Positions 40,996 to 50,086 of a DNA stretch of 64,000 bases are shown here, one piece after another. Source of the stretch: Nocardioides sp. S-1144 (GTDB lineage: Bacteria > Actinomycetota > Actinomycetes > Propionibacteriales > Nocardioidaceae). The notes under the pieces were generated by a model that was given only the letters and a program-made list of their open reading frames with translations, was not told where the DNA came from and made no database searches. Every line of letters begins with the position of its first letter. Position 1 is the stretch's first letter. Location of the stretch: the NCBI RefSeq assembly GCF_005954645.2, contig NZ_CP040695.2, positions 558,001 to 622,000 of the forward strand, given 5' to 3'. Position numbers and translations under genes: made by a program.

Positions 40996-42447
40996 TCAGC
41001 GGACGCCGGCGCGCAGCCGGGTCCAGGTCGGGGTGTCGGCGATGCCGGACGCCGTGATCCCGACCCGGCGCTGGTAGGTCTTCACGGCCTCGGCGGTGGC
41101 GCCGTCGAAGGTGCCCGAGACCGCGAGCTTGGTGCCGATGTTGGCGCTGTTAAGGGCACGCTGCACGCGCCGCACGTAGCCGCTGGCCGAGCCGATCTTG
41201 AGGATCGGCGCGTTGCCCCACGACAGCAGCGTCATCCAGTCCCGCGGGAACCAGTGGTCGCTGGCCGGCTGCGCGCGGTCGGCCTTCCACCGGCGCACCG
41301 AGTCGAGCACGGCGGGGGAGTAGCGCCCGTCGACGGCGCCGCGGTAGTAGCCGTGCTCGCTCAGCAGGCACTGCAGCGCCCTGACCTTGCCGGGAGCCGG
41401 GGCGCGGGTGCCGCTGGGTGCGCGCAGCGTCCCGTAGCGGCGGAAGCTGACGGTGACGCCGCCGCAGTGGGTCTCGCCCGGGGCGACCGACCCGCGGCCG
41501 ACGTCCAGGAAGTTGCTGTCGATGTTGATCCGGACGCCGCCCCACACCTCGTCGTGGCCGCCGCGGTACTGCTTGACCCGGCCGCCGGGCACCCAGCCGT
41601 CGCCGCGGAGGTAGGAGGTGGAGGTGTTGGCGACGCCGTCCCAGCGCGCGACCCAGATCTGGTCGGGCAGGGCGAAGGCGCCGGGGCGGTTCACGCGGGC
41701 GTCGTCGAGGACCTTGATCCCGGAGCCGGCGCTGGAGTAGACGCCGGTGACGTAGCCGAGGCGGCGGACGTTGATCACCCAGGTGCTGACGAAGGCCAGG
41801 GCCGACTCCCGGCAGTGGGTGTTGGTGTGGTCGAAGCCCTCGAGGTCGTACCAGAGCGTGCTGCCGGCCGGGATGCCGAGGCGCTGCGCGTCGACCACGG
41901 TGGAGGCGGCGGAGTCGCGCGCCATCGCGCGAGCCTTCGGGTAGCGGTTGCGGGGGCCGGGGTCCGGGCTGATCTTGAAGTCGTCGGAGTAGCGCGGGAA
42001 GCGCGGCTGGCACGACGCCTGCGGACCCAACGTGATCGGCAGCAGCCGCCAGCCCTTGAGCAACTGGTTGCGGACCCAGGTCGGCGTCAGGTTGGGCTGC
42101 GAGCGGCAGGCCCGGGAGTCGCCGGAGATGTAGATCCCGACGGCGAGGAACGGCGACCTCTGCAGCCAGGTGTTCATCGTCGCCTGGGTCGGGGTCAGGC
42201 ACTGGTCGAAGCCGTAGCCGGTGAAGTCACCCGGGGTGACGGGGAGCGGGGTGTCGGCCCGGGCGGCGCTCGGGACGGCGGTGGGTGCGGCGGCGCGCGA
42301 CGTGCTCGACGCGCTCGTGGTGGGTGCGGCGGCGGTCGCGGCGGGCACGACGGTGGCCGTGGTGGCGGCCAGGACGAGGGCGCCGAGGGCGGTGGTCGCG
42401 GTGCGCAGCACCGTCCGGGGGCGGCGGGCGCGCAGGGCGGAACTCAT
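40996..42447 (-). CDS. Secreted DUF1906 glycoside-hydrolase-like protein with peptidoglycan-binding domains
   Basis: The product has 483 residues. A signal peptide with an Ala/Thr-rich extension covers about 1-65. A DUF1906 (Rv2525c-like TIM-barrel) domain follows at about 70-310: GDFTGYGFDQCLTPTQATMNTWL, FLAVGIYISGDSRAC, GSTLWYDLEGF with acidic active-site candidates, and GYVTGVYSSAGSG. Two PG_binding_1-like repeats end the protein: VRALQCLLSEHGYYRGAVDGRYSPAVLDSVRRW and VRRVQRALNSANIG...GTFDGATAEAVKTYQRRVG. Probably acts on or binds the cell wall outside the cell. A GGAG ribosome site precedes ATG 42447. It converges with the TetR gene. Confidence 0.87.
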   Translation of the reverse strand: MSSALRARRPRTVLRTATTALGALVLAATTATVVPAATAAAPTTSASSTSRAAAPTAVPSAARADTPLPVTPGDFTGYGFDQCLTPTQATMNTWLQRSPFLAVGIYISGDSRACRSQPNLTPTWVRNQLLKGWRLLPITLGPQASCQPRFPRYSDDFKISPDPGPRNRYPKARAMARDSAASTVVDAQRLGIPAGSTLWYDLEGFDHTNTHCRESALAFVSTWVINVRRLGYVTGVYSSAGSGIKVLDDARVNRPGAFALPDQIWVARWDGVANTSTSYLRGDGWVPGGRVKQYRGGHDEVWGGVRINIDSNFLDVGRGSVAPGETHCGGVTVSFRRYGTLRAPSGTRAPAPGKVRALQCLLSEHGYYRGAVDGRYSPAVLDSVRRWKADRAQPASDHWFPRDWMTLLSWGNAPILKIGSASGYVRRVQRALNSANIGTKLAVSGTFDGATAEAVKTYQRRVGITASGIADTPTWTRLRAGVR

Positions 42448-42568
42448 GGCGGGACTCCAGGGGGAAGAGGGGGCGATCCGTCGTGCGGAACCGCACTCTA
42501 ATCACAGGAGTCACACCAGTAACAGCGATCGGATTGAACTACATTCCTGTAGTTCTCGGGCGCTGCTC

Positions 42569-44464
42569 TCAGGGGGTCGGTGGTGGCGTCCAGCCGCCGG
42601 GCGGCGGGCCCTGACCGGGCGGCGGCTGCGGCTGCGGGGGCTGGCCCTGCTGCGGCGGGAAGGGCTGCGGCGGGTAGGGCTGGGGCGGGTAGGGCTGGGG
42701 CGGGTAGGACTGCGGTGGGTAGGGCTGGGGCGGGTAGGACTGCGGTGGGTAGGGCTGGGGCGGGTAGGACTGCGGTGGGTAGGGCTGGGGCGGGTAGGGC
42801 GGCTGCTGCGGCTGGGCCGGCGGGTAGCCCTGGGGCCGGCCGTGCGGCGCCGAGCCCCCGGACTGCGTCACCAGCGGCCCGAGCGCCGAGCGGACGCCGG
42901 GCGGCACCGTGAGGGCGTAGGCGGCCAGGCACGGCAGCGAGAGCCAGGCGGCGACGGTCCAGCCGTTGCTCGCCTCGGTCAGGTCCTCGCCGTTGAGGAT
43001 CCCGAGCGCGACCAGGCCGACGAACACGATCCCGGCCAGGACGCCGAGCAGCACCACCCGGTGGGCACGCAGGTCGCCCAGGAGGGTCAGCGCGTAGCCG
43101 GCGCCGCCCGCGGCGGCGAGGAGCAGCACGACGACCACGACGGGGCCGGCCCCGAAGCCGTCCTCGATCGCGTCGAGCAGCAGCGCGACCGCGGTGAGGG
43201 CCGATCCTGCCGCCGACAGCTGGAGGGCGGCCGAGACGGTCCCGCGCCACGACGCGAGCGCGTCCGGGGTCGCCGTGGCCCGCTGCTGGGCGCGGGAGAC
43301 GGCGAGCGCCGCGGCCGCCCCCGCGAGGAGGCCGCCGCCCCCGGGCACGAGGCCACCGGCGACGCCGTTCCACTTCTCCGGCGTGAACCAGGTGAAGAGG
43401 CCGTCGCCGTCGGAGGCGCGCGAGAGCAGCGCGACGACCACGACGGTGAAGCCGGTGGTGGCGAGCACCCGGCGCCAGGCGTCGGAGCGGTCGCCGAGGA
43501 CCGACTGGAAGACCGGGTAGCCGAGCATGGCCAGCGGGGTGAGCAGGAACAGCACGACGGCCACCACCACCGACAGGAACGGGTCGAAGAGGTCGAGGTC
43601 GTCGGTGACGACGCCGTGCAGGAACCACGTGGTGAACAGCACGACCGTCAGCGCGACGGCGGCCACAGCCGTGGCGGACGCGACCCGGGTCCAGAGCCGG
43701 TCGCCGCCGCGGTCCGGCGACTCCTCGGCCGCCCGTGGCTGCACGGCGAGCGCGACCCCGGTCAGCGCCATGGCGACGGCGCTGCCGAGGCCGCCACGCC
43801 AGTCGTCGTTGATCTCGATCAGCTCGAGGAGCACCGCGGCGAGCACGCTGAGCACGAGCGGGGCGTTGAGCGCGAGCTTGGCCAGCGTGTAGTGCGTCTG
43901 GCTCCAGCCGGGCACGACGCGCGCCTTCGCGAGGTAGGGAACCGCGAGCGAGACGACCCCGAGCAGGACCGCGATGACGACCCACCAGCGCTCGCCGCCG
44001 TGGTGGTAGATCTCGAAGTCGTCCAGGTCCCACGGCATGCCCAGGGTCGAGAACAGCGCGAACGCGGCGGCGGCGTCGCGCAGGTAGTCGGCGACCGGCC
44101 AGCCCTGGAAGGGGTTCACGCGGGGTGCGGCCGGCTGCTGCGGGTAGCCCTGCGGCGGGTAGCCGGGCTGGGGCGGGTAGCCGGGCTGGGGCGGGTAGCC
44201 GGGGGGCGGCTGGTGGCCGGCCGGCGGGTGGCTCGGCGGGTGGCTCGGCGGGTGGCTCGGCGGGTGGCTCGGGGGCGCAGCGGCTTGCGGCGGGGGAGCC
44301 GCCTGCGGCGGCACCGACGGGAACCGGGTGGTCGGGTCCGGCGCCGGCGGGCCGCCCGGGACGATCGTCGGCGGTTCCGGCGCCGCCCCGAGGGGTCGTC
44401 CGCACGCGCCGCAGAAGGCGCCGCCCTGGTCGGGGGCGCCGCAGTGAGCACAGGAGCTCGCCAT
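42569..44464 (-). CDS. Zinc-ribbon, proline-rich polytopic membrane protein
   Basis: The product has 631 residues. The N-terminus is a zinc ribbon: CAHCGAPDQGGAFCGACG, two C-x2-C pairs. A Pro-rich linker follows with a SHPP repeat (x4) and GYPPQP repeats (about 45-115). A body of about ten hydrophobic segments runs from about 130 to 550. The C-terminal tail of about 80 residues is built of YPPQPYPPQS repeats. ATG 44464 is preceded by GAGGAAGG nine bases upstream; a -10 TAGGTT (complement of 44519-44524) lies about 55 bases before the start. Such tails are common on actinobacterial membrane proteins; function unknown. Confidence 0.8.
   Translation of the reverse strand: MASSCAHCGAPDQGGAFCGACGRPLGAAPEPPTIVPGGPPAPDPTTRFPSVPPQAAPPPQAAAPPSHPPSHPPSHPPSHPPAGHQPPPGYPPQPGYPPQPGYPPQGYPQQPAAPRVNPFQGWPVADYLRDAAAAFALFSTLGMPWDLDDFEIYHHGGERWWVVIAVLLGVVSLAVPYLAKARVVPGWSQTHYTLAKLALNAPLVLSVLAAVLLELIEINDDWRGGLGSAVAMALTGVALAVQPRAAEESPDRGGDRLWTRVASATAVAAVALTVVLFTTWFLHGVVTDDLDLFDPFLSVVVAVVLFLLTPLAMLGYPVFQSVLGDRSDAWRRVLATTGFTVVVVALLSRASDGDGLFTWFTPEKWNGVAGGLVPGGGGLLAGAAAALAVSRAQQRATATPDALASWRGTVSAALQLSAAGSALTAVALLLDAIEDGFGAGPVVVVVLLLAAAGGAGYALTLLGDLRAHRVVLLGVLAGIVFVGLVALGILNGEDLTEASNGWTVAAWLSLPCLAAYALTVPPGVRSALGPLVTQSGGSAPHGRPQGYPPAQPQQPPYPPQPYPPQSYPPQPYPPQSYPPQPYPPQSYPPQPYPPQPYPPQPFPPQQGQPPQPQPPPGQGPPPGGWTPPPTP
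42691..42800. repeat. 30-bp tandem repeat coding for the proline-rich tail
   Basis: Three exact 30-bp units (42691-42720, 42721-42750, 42751-42780) and a partial fourth encode YPPQPYPPQS on the minus strand. Exact identity at the nucleotide level, including wobble bases, points to recent duplication. A smaller 12-bp repeat at about 44224-44271 encodes the SHPP units of the same protein. Confidence 0.9.
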
Positions 44465-44742
44465 GTCGTCAGCCTTCCTCGGCCGTCGCGCGGCCCGTCG
44501 TCTCTCCCACGACACGGCAACCTATCCGGTGGCGGCGCCGTGCGGTCGCAGGCGTGGACGGGCGCGACGGCGGGGAGCCCGACCCTCGACCCCCCAGTCC
44601 CAGGGGCGGGCCTCCCAGCCTTCAGGGACAAGGAGTGGGGACGGACCCGCCTGATACACCGAGTTTCCGCCAACTTCCGGCGGACTCCGCGCCGACGGTG
44701 TCCGAACGCCGACGCGGGGCGTGGTGCCGACACGGCGACCGA

Positions 44743-44754
44743 TAGATTGGCGCC
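44743..44754 (+). promoter_or_regulatory. -10 element of purL, leaderless start
   Basis: TAGATT (44743-44748) lies six bases before the GTG start and no ribosome site is present, so transcription should begin at or next to the start codon. The 290-bp gap between the zinc-ribbon gene and purL holds no gene; a small TCCGCC/GGCGGA hairpin lies near 44670. Confidence 0.6.
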
Positions 44755-47061
44755 GTGCCCGAGCCCCGGATCGTCGCCCTCGACACCGTCTCCGTCGCCG
44801 CCGAGGACCCCGGGCGCGAGCAGCCCTGGGCCGACCTCGGTCTCAAGGCCGACGAGTACCAGAGGATCCGCGAGATCCTCGGCCGCCGGCCCACCGGCGC
44901 CGAGCTCGCGATGTACTCGGTGATGTGGAGCGAGCACTGCTCCTACAAGTCCTCCAAGGTGCACCTCAAGCAGTTCTCCGAGATCCCGCAGGTCACGCCG
45001 GTCGGGGCGATGCTCGCGGGCATCGGCGAGAACGCCGGCGTCCTCGACATCGGTCAGGGCTACGCCGTCACCTTCAAGGTCGAGAGCCACAACCACCCCT
45101 CCTACGTCGAGCCCCACCAGGGTGCCGCGACCGGCGTCGGCGGCATCGTGCGCGACATCCTCGCCATGGGTGCCCGCCCGATCGCGGTGATGGACCCGCT
45201 CCGCTTCGGCCCGCTCGACGCCCCCGACACCCGGCGCGTGCTGCCCGGCGTCGTCTCCGGCGTCGGTGGCTACGGCAACTGCCTCGGCCTGCCCAACATC
45301 GGCGGCGAGGTCGTCTTCGACGAGAGCTACCTCGGCAACCCGCTGGTCAACGCGCTCTGCGTCGGCGTCCTGCGCCACGAGGACCTGCACCTGGCCAAGG
45401 CCAGCGGTGCCGGCAACCAGGTGATCCTCTACGGCGCCCGCACCGGCGGCGACGGCATCGGTGGTGCGTCGATCCTGGCGTCGGTGACCTTCGACGAGGA
45501 CGGTCCGGCCAAGCGGCCGAGCGTCCAGGTCGGTGACCCGTTCATGGAGAAGCTGCTCATCGAGTGCACCCTCGAGCTGTTCCAGGCCGGCGTCGTGGCC
45601 GGCATCCAGGACTTCGGCGCCGCCGGCATCTCGTGCGCGACGTCCGAGCTGGCCGCGGCCGGCGACGGCGGCATGCACGTCGAGCTCGACAAGGTGCTGC
45701 TGCGCGACCCCCGGCTCTCGCCGGAGGAGATCCTGATGAGCGAGAGCCAGGAGCGGATGATGGCGGTCGTCGAGCCCGGCGACGTCGCGACGTTCCTCGA
45801 GATCTGCCAGCGGTGGGACGTCGAGGCGACCGTCGTCGGCGAGGTCACCGGCAACGGCCGGCTGGTCATCGACTGGCACGGCGAGACCGTCGTCGACGTC
45901 GACCCGCGCACCGTCGCCCACGACGGCCCGGTCTACCGGCGTCCGCTCGCGCGCCCCGACTGGCAGGACACCCTCCAGGCCGACGACGCCGGGTCGCTCG
46001 CGCGGCCGGCGTCCGGCGACGAGCTCCGCGCCACCCTGCTGCGGCTCGCGGCGAGCCCCAACCTGTGCGACAAGTCGTGGGTCACCGACCAGTACGACCG
46101 CTACGTGCGCGGCAACACCGTGCTCGCCCAGCCGAGCGACAGCGGGATGATCCGGATCGACGAGACGACCAACCTCGGCGTCGCCGTCTCCACCGACTGC
46201 AACGGCCGCTTCGCCAAGCTCGACCCGTACGCCGGTGCGCAGCTCGCGCTGGCCGAGAGCTACCGCAACGTCGCCACCAGCGGCGCGGTGCCCCTCGCGA
46301 TCAGCGACTGCCTCAACTTCGGCTCGCCCGAGGACCCGGCCGTGATGTGGCAGTTCGCCGAGGCCTGCCGCGGTCTCAAGGACGCCTGCCTCGAGCTCGG
46401 CATCCCGGTCACCGGCGGCAACGTCAGCCTCTACAACCAGACCGCCGAGAACGCGATCCTCCCGACCCCGGTCGTCGCGGTGCTCGGCGTCGTCGACGAC
46501 GTCACCCGGCGCACGCCGTCGGCCTGGCCCTCGGTCGAGGGTGAGCAGCCCGGTCACCGCGTCCTGCTGCTCGGCGAGACCCGCGAGGAGCTGAGCGGCT
46601 CCGAGTGGGCGCACGTCGTCCACGGTCACCTCGGCGGCCTGCCGCCGGCCGTCGACCTCGCCGCCGAGAAGCGGCTCGCCGAGCTGCTGCACGAGGCCGG
46701 CCAGCAGCTGCAGCTGCTCACCGGCGCGCACGACCTCTCCGACGGTGGCCTGGCCCAGGCGCTCGTCGAGGCCTCGATCAGCAACATGTGCGGCGTCGAG
46801 GTGGCCCTCGACGGCGTCCACGCCGACCCGTTCGTCGCGCTGTTCTCCGAGTCGACGGCCCGGGTGCTCGTCAGCGTCGCCGCCGACGACGTCGACCGGC
46901 TCGTCGAGCTGGCCGGGCGGCACGGCGTCCCGCTGACCGACCTGGGCCGCACCGGCGGCGACGTGCTCGCGGTCGGCCACGCCGGCGCCGACCTGTTCGA
47001 CGTCAACCTGCTCGAGCTGCGCTCGAGGTGGATGGCCACGCTGCCCCTCGCGATGGCGTGA
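44755..47061 (+). CDS. purL: Phosphoribosylformylglycinamidine synthase, large subunit PurL
   Basis: The 768-residue protein has the length of the small-type PurL that works with PurS and PurQ. Conserved segments: [18 protein letters not shown] with the catalytic His in [65 protein letters not shown], and GNVSLYNQT with [15 protein letters not shown] in the C-terminal half. It converts FGAR plus glutamine-derived ammonia and ATP to FGAM in purine synthesis. GTG 44755 lies six bases after TAGATT. A hairpin follows the stop. This is the clearest housekeeping gene in the window. PurS and PurQ are not in view. Confidence 0.97.
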   Translation: MPEPRIVALDTVSVAAEDPGREQPWADLGLKADEYQRIREILGRRPTGAELAMYSVMWSEHCSYKSSKVHLKQFSEIPQVTPVGAMLAGIGENAGVLDIGQGYAVTFKVESHNHPSYVEPHQGAATGVGGIVRDILAMGARPIAVMDPLRFGPLDAPDTRRVLPGVVSGVGGYGNCLGLPNIGGEVVFDESYLGNPLVNALCVGVLRHEDLHLAKASGAGNQVILYGARTGGDGIGGASILASVTFDEDGPAKRPSVQVGDPFMEKLLIECTLELFQAGVVAGIQDFGAAGISCATSELAAAGDGGMHVELDKVLLRDPRLSPEEILMSESQERMMAVVEPGDVATFLEICQRWDVEATVVGEVTGNGRLVIDWHGETVVDVDPRTVAHDGPVYRRPLARPDWQDTLQADDAGSLARPASGDELRATLLRLAASPNLCDKSWVTDQYDRYVRGNTVLAQPSDSGMIRIDETTNLGVAVSTDCNGRFAKLDPYAGAQLALAESYRNVATSGAVPLAISDCLNFGSPEDPAVMWQFAEACRGLKDACLELGIPVTGGNVSLYNQTAENAILPTPVVAVLGVVDDVTRRTPSAWPSVEGEQPGHRVLLLGETREELSGSEWAHVVHGHLGGLPPAVDLAAEKRLAELLHEAGQQLQLLTGAHDLSDGGLAQALVEASISNMCGVEVALDGVHADPFVALFSESTARVLVSVAADDVDRLVELAGRHGVPLTDLGRTGGDVLAVGHAGADLFDVNLLELRSRWMATLPLAMA

Positions 47062-47071
47062 CCCGGTGCGG

Positions 47072-47090
47072 GGCCCGCCCGGCGCGGGCC
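47072..47090 (+). terminator. Hairpin after purL
   Basis: GGCCCGC (47072-47078) and GCGGGCC (47084-47090) form a 7-bp stem around a five-base loop, ten bases after the purL stop codon. Confidence 0.6.
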
Positions 47091-47128
47091 GCTCGCCTGC
47101 CGGTGGGCCGACCGGGCAGGATGGAGAC

Positions 47129-47452
47129 GTGACCACGACGCCACCCGCCGCCCTCGACGTCGTCCGCAACGACGACGAGTCCCGCTACGAGATCCGGGAC
47201 GGTGACACCCTCCTCGGTTTCGCCGCCTACCAGGAGACCCCCGAGCTGGTGGTCTTCACCCACACCGAGGTGTTCCCGGGCTCCGAGGGCAGGGGTGTCG
47301 GCGGCCAGCTCGTCGGCGGTGCGCTCGACGACGTCCGGACCCGCGAGCTGCGGGTGCTGCCGGTCTGCCCGTTCGTCCAGGCCTACCTCCAGCGGCACCC
47401 CGAGCACGCCGACCTCGACTACCGCGCACCCCGGTCGACCGCCACGGACTGA
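47129..47452 (+). CDS. YidJ-like GNAT family N-acetyltransferase
   Basis: This 107-residue protein is a small GNAT-related domain. Strands ESRYEIRDGDTLLGFAAYQ and LVVFTHTEVFPGSEGRG are followed by the acetyl-CoA loop GRGVGGQLVGGALDDVR and VLPVCPFVQAYLQRHPEH. The last stretch, CPFV...Y..HPE, identifies the GCN5-related YidJ/Gtn1-type family. GTG 47129 lies six bases after CAGGAT, a possible leaderless promoter. It probably acetylates small metabolites or proteins; the substrate is unknown. A perfect palindrome follows it. Confidence 0.85.
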   Translation: MTTTPPAALDVVRNDDESRYEIRDGDTLLGFAAYQETPELVVFTHTEVFPGSEGRGVGGQLVGGALDDVRTRELRVLPVCPFVQAYLQRHPEHADLDYRAPRSTATD

Positions 47453-47457
47453 CCCGT

Positions 47458-47479
47458 CCGGGCCACGGCCGTGGCCCGG
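47458..47479. terminator. Perfect 22-bp palindrome, terminator-like
   Basis: An 11-bp self-complementary repeat centred on GGCC lies five bases after the acetyltransferase stop and 18 bases before the next start. Its fold is the same on both strands. Confidence 0.65.
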
Positions 47480-47496
47480 TGCGGCAGGATCGTGGG

Positions 47497-48372
47497 GTGC
47501 ACCGACGGACCCTGCTGCGCCTGCCGGCCCTCGGCGCGCTCGCGGCCGCCGGCGCGTCCCTGACCGCCTGTGGAGAGGACCCGCCCGTGGCCGAGAACGA
47601 CGCCCCACCGCCCGGCTCGCCCGGCTCGCCCGGGCGGCCCGAGGCCGTCCGCACGGCGTACGGCGCGGACCCGAGCCAGTTCGGCGAGCTCCACCTGCCC
47701 GCGGGGACGCCGCGCGGCGTCGTCGTGGTGATCCACGGCGGGTTCTGGAGGGCCGCCTACGACCACACCCTCGGGACGCCGCTCGCGGCGTCGCTCGCCG
47801 CGGCCGGGTGGGCGGCGTGGAACCTGGAGTACCGCCGCGTCGGCGACGGGGTCGGCGGGGGTGGGGGCGCGCCGGCGACGTTCGACGACGTCGCCGCGGG
47901 CATCGACGCGCTGGCCGACCTCGACGTCGACACCTCCGTCGTGGTGACGCTCGGCCACTCGGCCGGCGGGCACCTCGCCGCCTGGGCGGCGGCGCGCCAG
48001 CGCCACGACTGGCCGGCGCGCGTCGGCGTCACCCACGTGGTGTCGCAGGCCGGCGTGCTCGACCTGCGGGCGGCGGCGTCGTCGGATCTCGGGGGCGGCG
48101 CCGCGACGGCGCTGCTCGGCCACGAGCCGACCGCCGACGACGCGCGGTACGACCCGGCGCAGCAGCTGCCGCTCGACGTCCCGCTGTGGTGCGTGCACGG
48201 CGTCGACGACGCGATCGTGCCGCTCTCTCAGTCGGCCGACTACGTCGCCACGGCCATTGCTGCGGGGGCGCGGGCCGAGCTGGTCGAGGTCGAGGGCGAC
48301 CACTTCGTCGTCATCGACCCCGAGTCCGCGGCGTGGGCGCGCACGCTCGACGTGCTCGACACGATCGCGTAG
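47497..48372 (+). CDS. Alpha/beta-hydrolase lipoprotein (esterase/kynurenine-formamidase-like)
   Basis: This 291-residue protein has an N-terminal Arg-Arg signal (HRRTLLRLPALGALAAAGASLTAC), suggesting Tat export with lipidation at Cys25. It has the oxyanion motif VVVIHGGFWRAAYDH, nucleophile Ser155 in GHSAGG, an acid in VHGVDDAIVP (Asp237 or 238) and His269 in EGDHFVVID. HGGFW plus GHSAGGHLAAW resembles kynurenine formamidase/BD-FAE-type carboxylesterases. GTG 47497 lies six bases after CAGGAT. An esterase on the outer membrane face of the cell is likely; substrate unknown. Confidence 0.85.
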   Translation: MHRRTLLRLPALGALAAAGASLTACGEDPPVAENDAPPPGSPGSPGRPEAVRTAYGADPSQFGELHLPAGTPRGVVVVIHGGFWRAAYDHTLGTPLAASLAAAGWAAWNLEYRRVGDGVGGGGGAPATFDDVAAGIDALADLDVDTSVVVTLGHSAGGHLAAWAAARQRHDWPARVGVTHVVSQAGVLDLRAAASSDLGGGAATALLGHEPTADDARYDPAQQLPLDVPLWCVHGVDDAIVPLSQSADYVATAIAAGARAELVEVEGDHFVVIDPESAAWARTLDVLDTIA

Positions 48373-48394
48373 CCGCCCTCAACGATGTGCCGGA

Positions 48395-49111
48395 TCACGC
48401 CCGGTCGAGCATCGAGATCTTCTGCCAGATCTTGCGGCTCAACGAGGTCGTGAGGGTCTCCAGGTCACCGACGGCGTCGAGGACGAGGGCGTCGCGGGAC
48501 TCCTCGGCGACCAGGGCCGCGGCCTTGCCGAGCAGGCTGAGGATCTCCGAGCAGTACTCCAGGTAGTGCACCATCTCGGTGGCACCCAGGCGCGGGTCGA
48601 CGCTGCTCGGGGTGCCGACGTAGTCGGCGCGGAACCGCTCGGGGTCCTTGGTCAGCTGGTGCATGTCGACGACGTGCGCCAGCGAGCGCAGCCGGTGCAG
48701 CAGCGCGAGCGAGCGACCGCGCTGGAGCCGGTCGGGGATCGAGTACAGGAACCACAGGGCGATGGCGGCGAAGACGACGTCGTTGATCGTGGTCTCGATG
48801 AGCGGCAGCCAGTCGGTGCTGCGCCCGACGCCGTCGCCGTCGCCCCAGCCGGCGGCGTCGCGGAGCGCGATTGCCAGACCGACCACGGTCGCGAGCAGGA
48901 CGACGCCGGCCAGCACCCGCGAGACGACCCGCGTCCGCCGCAGCTGCCGGTTGATGCCGGGCGTCGTCCCCTCGAGCTCGGCGACCAGCTCGCCCACACG
49001 GCCCACCACGCGCACGATCCCCCGGCCCGCGAACCGCGCCGCCACCCGCTGCTCGAGCCGCACCACCGTCTCGCGGACCCGCGTGGCGTCGAGCCGGTCG
49101 AGGTCGGTCAC
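48395..49111 (-). CDS. Hypothetical membrane protein with two transmembrane segments
   Basis: The product has 238 residues. An amphipathic Arg-rich N-terminus leads to two membrane helices: VLAGVVLLATVVGLAIAL at about 65-85 and INDVVFAAIALWFLYSI at about 108-125. A cytosolic helical C-terminal domain follows (LLHRLRSLAHVVDMHQLTKDPERF; ATEMVHYLEYCSEILSLLGKAAALV). Resembles small actinobacterial membrane proteins of unknown role; I cannot name the family. GTG 49111 lies six bases after TACGCT (complement of 49118-49123), so it is probably leaderless. The triple hairpin repeat lies immediately upstream. Confidence 0.75.
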   Translation of the reverse strand: MTDLDRLDATRVRETVVRLEQRVAARFAGRGIVRVVGRVGELVAELEGTTPGINRQLRRTRVVSRVLAGVVLLATVVGLAIALRDAAGWGDGDGVGRSTDWLPLIETTINDVVFAAIALWFLYSIPDRLQRGRSLALLHRLRSLAHVVDMHQLTKDPERFRADYVGTPSSVDPRLGATEMVHYLEYCSEILSLLGKAAALVAEESRDALVLDAVGDLETLTTSLSRKIWQKISMLDRA

Positions 49112-49137
49112 CCCCGCAGCGTAGGGGCCAACCCCCG

Positions 49138-49259
49138 CTGACCCGTCAGTGATCAGCGACGGGTCACCGCAAAACCCACGCTGACCCGTCAGTGATCAGC
49201 GACGGGTCACCGCAAAACCCACGCTGACCCGTCAGTGATCAGCGACGGGTCAGCGTGGG
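49138..49259. repeat. Three 43-bp repeats, each a hairpin; the last doubles as a terminator
   Basis: Units start at 49138, 49181 and 49224. Each contains TGACCCGTC...GACGGGTCA, a 9-bp inverted repeat around AGTGATCAGC, which itself holds the palindrome TGATCA. Copies one and two are identical over about 40 bases. The third has a longer perfect stem of 16 bp (49218-49233 with 49244-49259) and lies nine bases after the end of the ABC permease gene on the minus strand, so it is a terminator. The other two copies approach the promoter of the gene at 48395-49111. Confidence 0.9.
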
Positions 49260-49267
49260 GGGTGGGG

Positions 49268-50086
49268 TCAGCTGGATCGCTTCATGGTGCGCAGGCCGAC
49301 GAGGAGGCCGAGGGCGGCGACGGCGGCGGCCGCGAGCGCGCCCTGGGCGACCGTGCCGGCGGGGAGGGTGCCGGCGAACAGGGCGCGCTCGGCCTCGATG
49401 ATGTAGCCGAGCGGGTTGAGGTCGGCGAGGAGGCGCAGCCAGCCGGGGGCGCTCTCGTCGATCGGCAGCAGGACGCCGGCGAGCAGCAGGAGCGGGAAGA
49501 TCAGCGTCTGCTGGACCGTCCAGAACAACCAGTCCTGACCGGCGGAGACGAGGGCGAGGGCGAAGGAGAGGGCGCCGATGCCGACGCTGAAGAGCGTCAG
49601 GATCGCGAGCCCGAGCAGCACCCCGCCCGGGTGCAGGTCGAAGCTGAACGGCGTCACGACGGCCACGATCAGCAACGCCTGCGCCAGCATCGGGACGACC
49701 TCCTTGAGCGCCCGGCCGACCAGCAGCGACGAGCGTCGCAGCGGGGAGACGAGGAGCCGCTCGTGCGAGCCGGTGTTGATCTCCAGGCTGAGGTTGGAGC
49801 CGGTCATCGAGGCGCCCATCAGCGCGGTCATCGCGATGATCCCCGGCACGAACCACTGCAGCGCCGAGCCGCCGAGGCCCTCGTCCGGGAGCAGCGGCGC
49901 GAAGAGCGCGAGGAAGACCAGCGGCTGCACCATCGCGAACAGCACGGACGCCGGCTCGCGCAGCATCGGCCTCAGCTCGCGCAGCATGACGTTCCAGGTG
50001 TCGGCCAGGAAGCCGGGGGCGTCGGGGGTGCCGGTCGTGACGGCGTCCGCCGGGGTCGCGGTACCGGTGCGGGTCAGGGTGCTCAT
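49268..50086 (-). CDS. ABC-2 type exporter permease (DrrB-like)
   Basis: The 272-residue permease has six hydrophobic segments and an N-terminal cytosolic stretch FLADTWNVMLRELRPMLREP. Conserved ABC-2 features are VLFAMVQPLVFLALFAPLL, TGSNLSLEINTGSHERLLVSPLRRSSLL (the E-x-G/erlL-type loop) and NPLGYIIEAERALFAG near the C-terminus. ATG 50086 overlaps the stop of the ATPase gene. With it, it forms a daunorubicin-resistance-type exporter; such pairs export lipids or drugs, and the cargo is unknown. Confidence 0.9.
   Translation of the reverse strand: MSTLTRTGTATPADAVTTGTPDAPGFLADTWNVMLRELRPMLREPASVLFAMVQPLVFLALFAPLLPDEGLGGSALQWFVPGIIAMTALMGASMTGSNLSLEINTGSHERLLVSPLRRSSLLVGRALKEVVPMLAQALLIVAVVTPFSFDLHPGGVLLGLAILTLFSVGIGALSFALALVSAGQDWLFWTVQQTLIFPLLLLAGVLLPIDESAPGWLRLLADLNPLGYIIEAERALFAGTLPAGTVAQGALAAAAVAALGLLVGLRTMKRSS

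Noticed and set aside
44570..44660. Possible tRNA or riboswitch upstream of purL
   Set aside because: Only short G/C hairpins are present, without a cloverleaf or a T-arm, and the purL promoter lies downstream of them at 44743.
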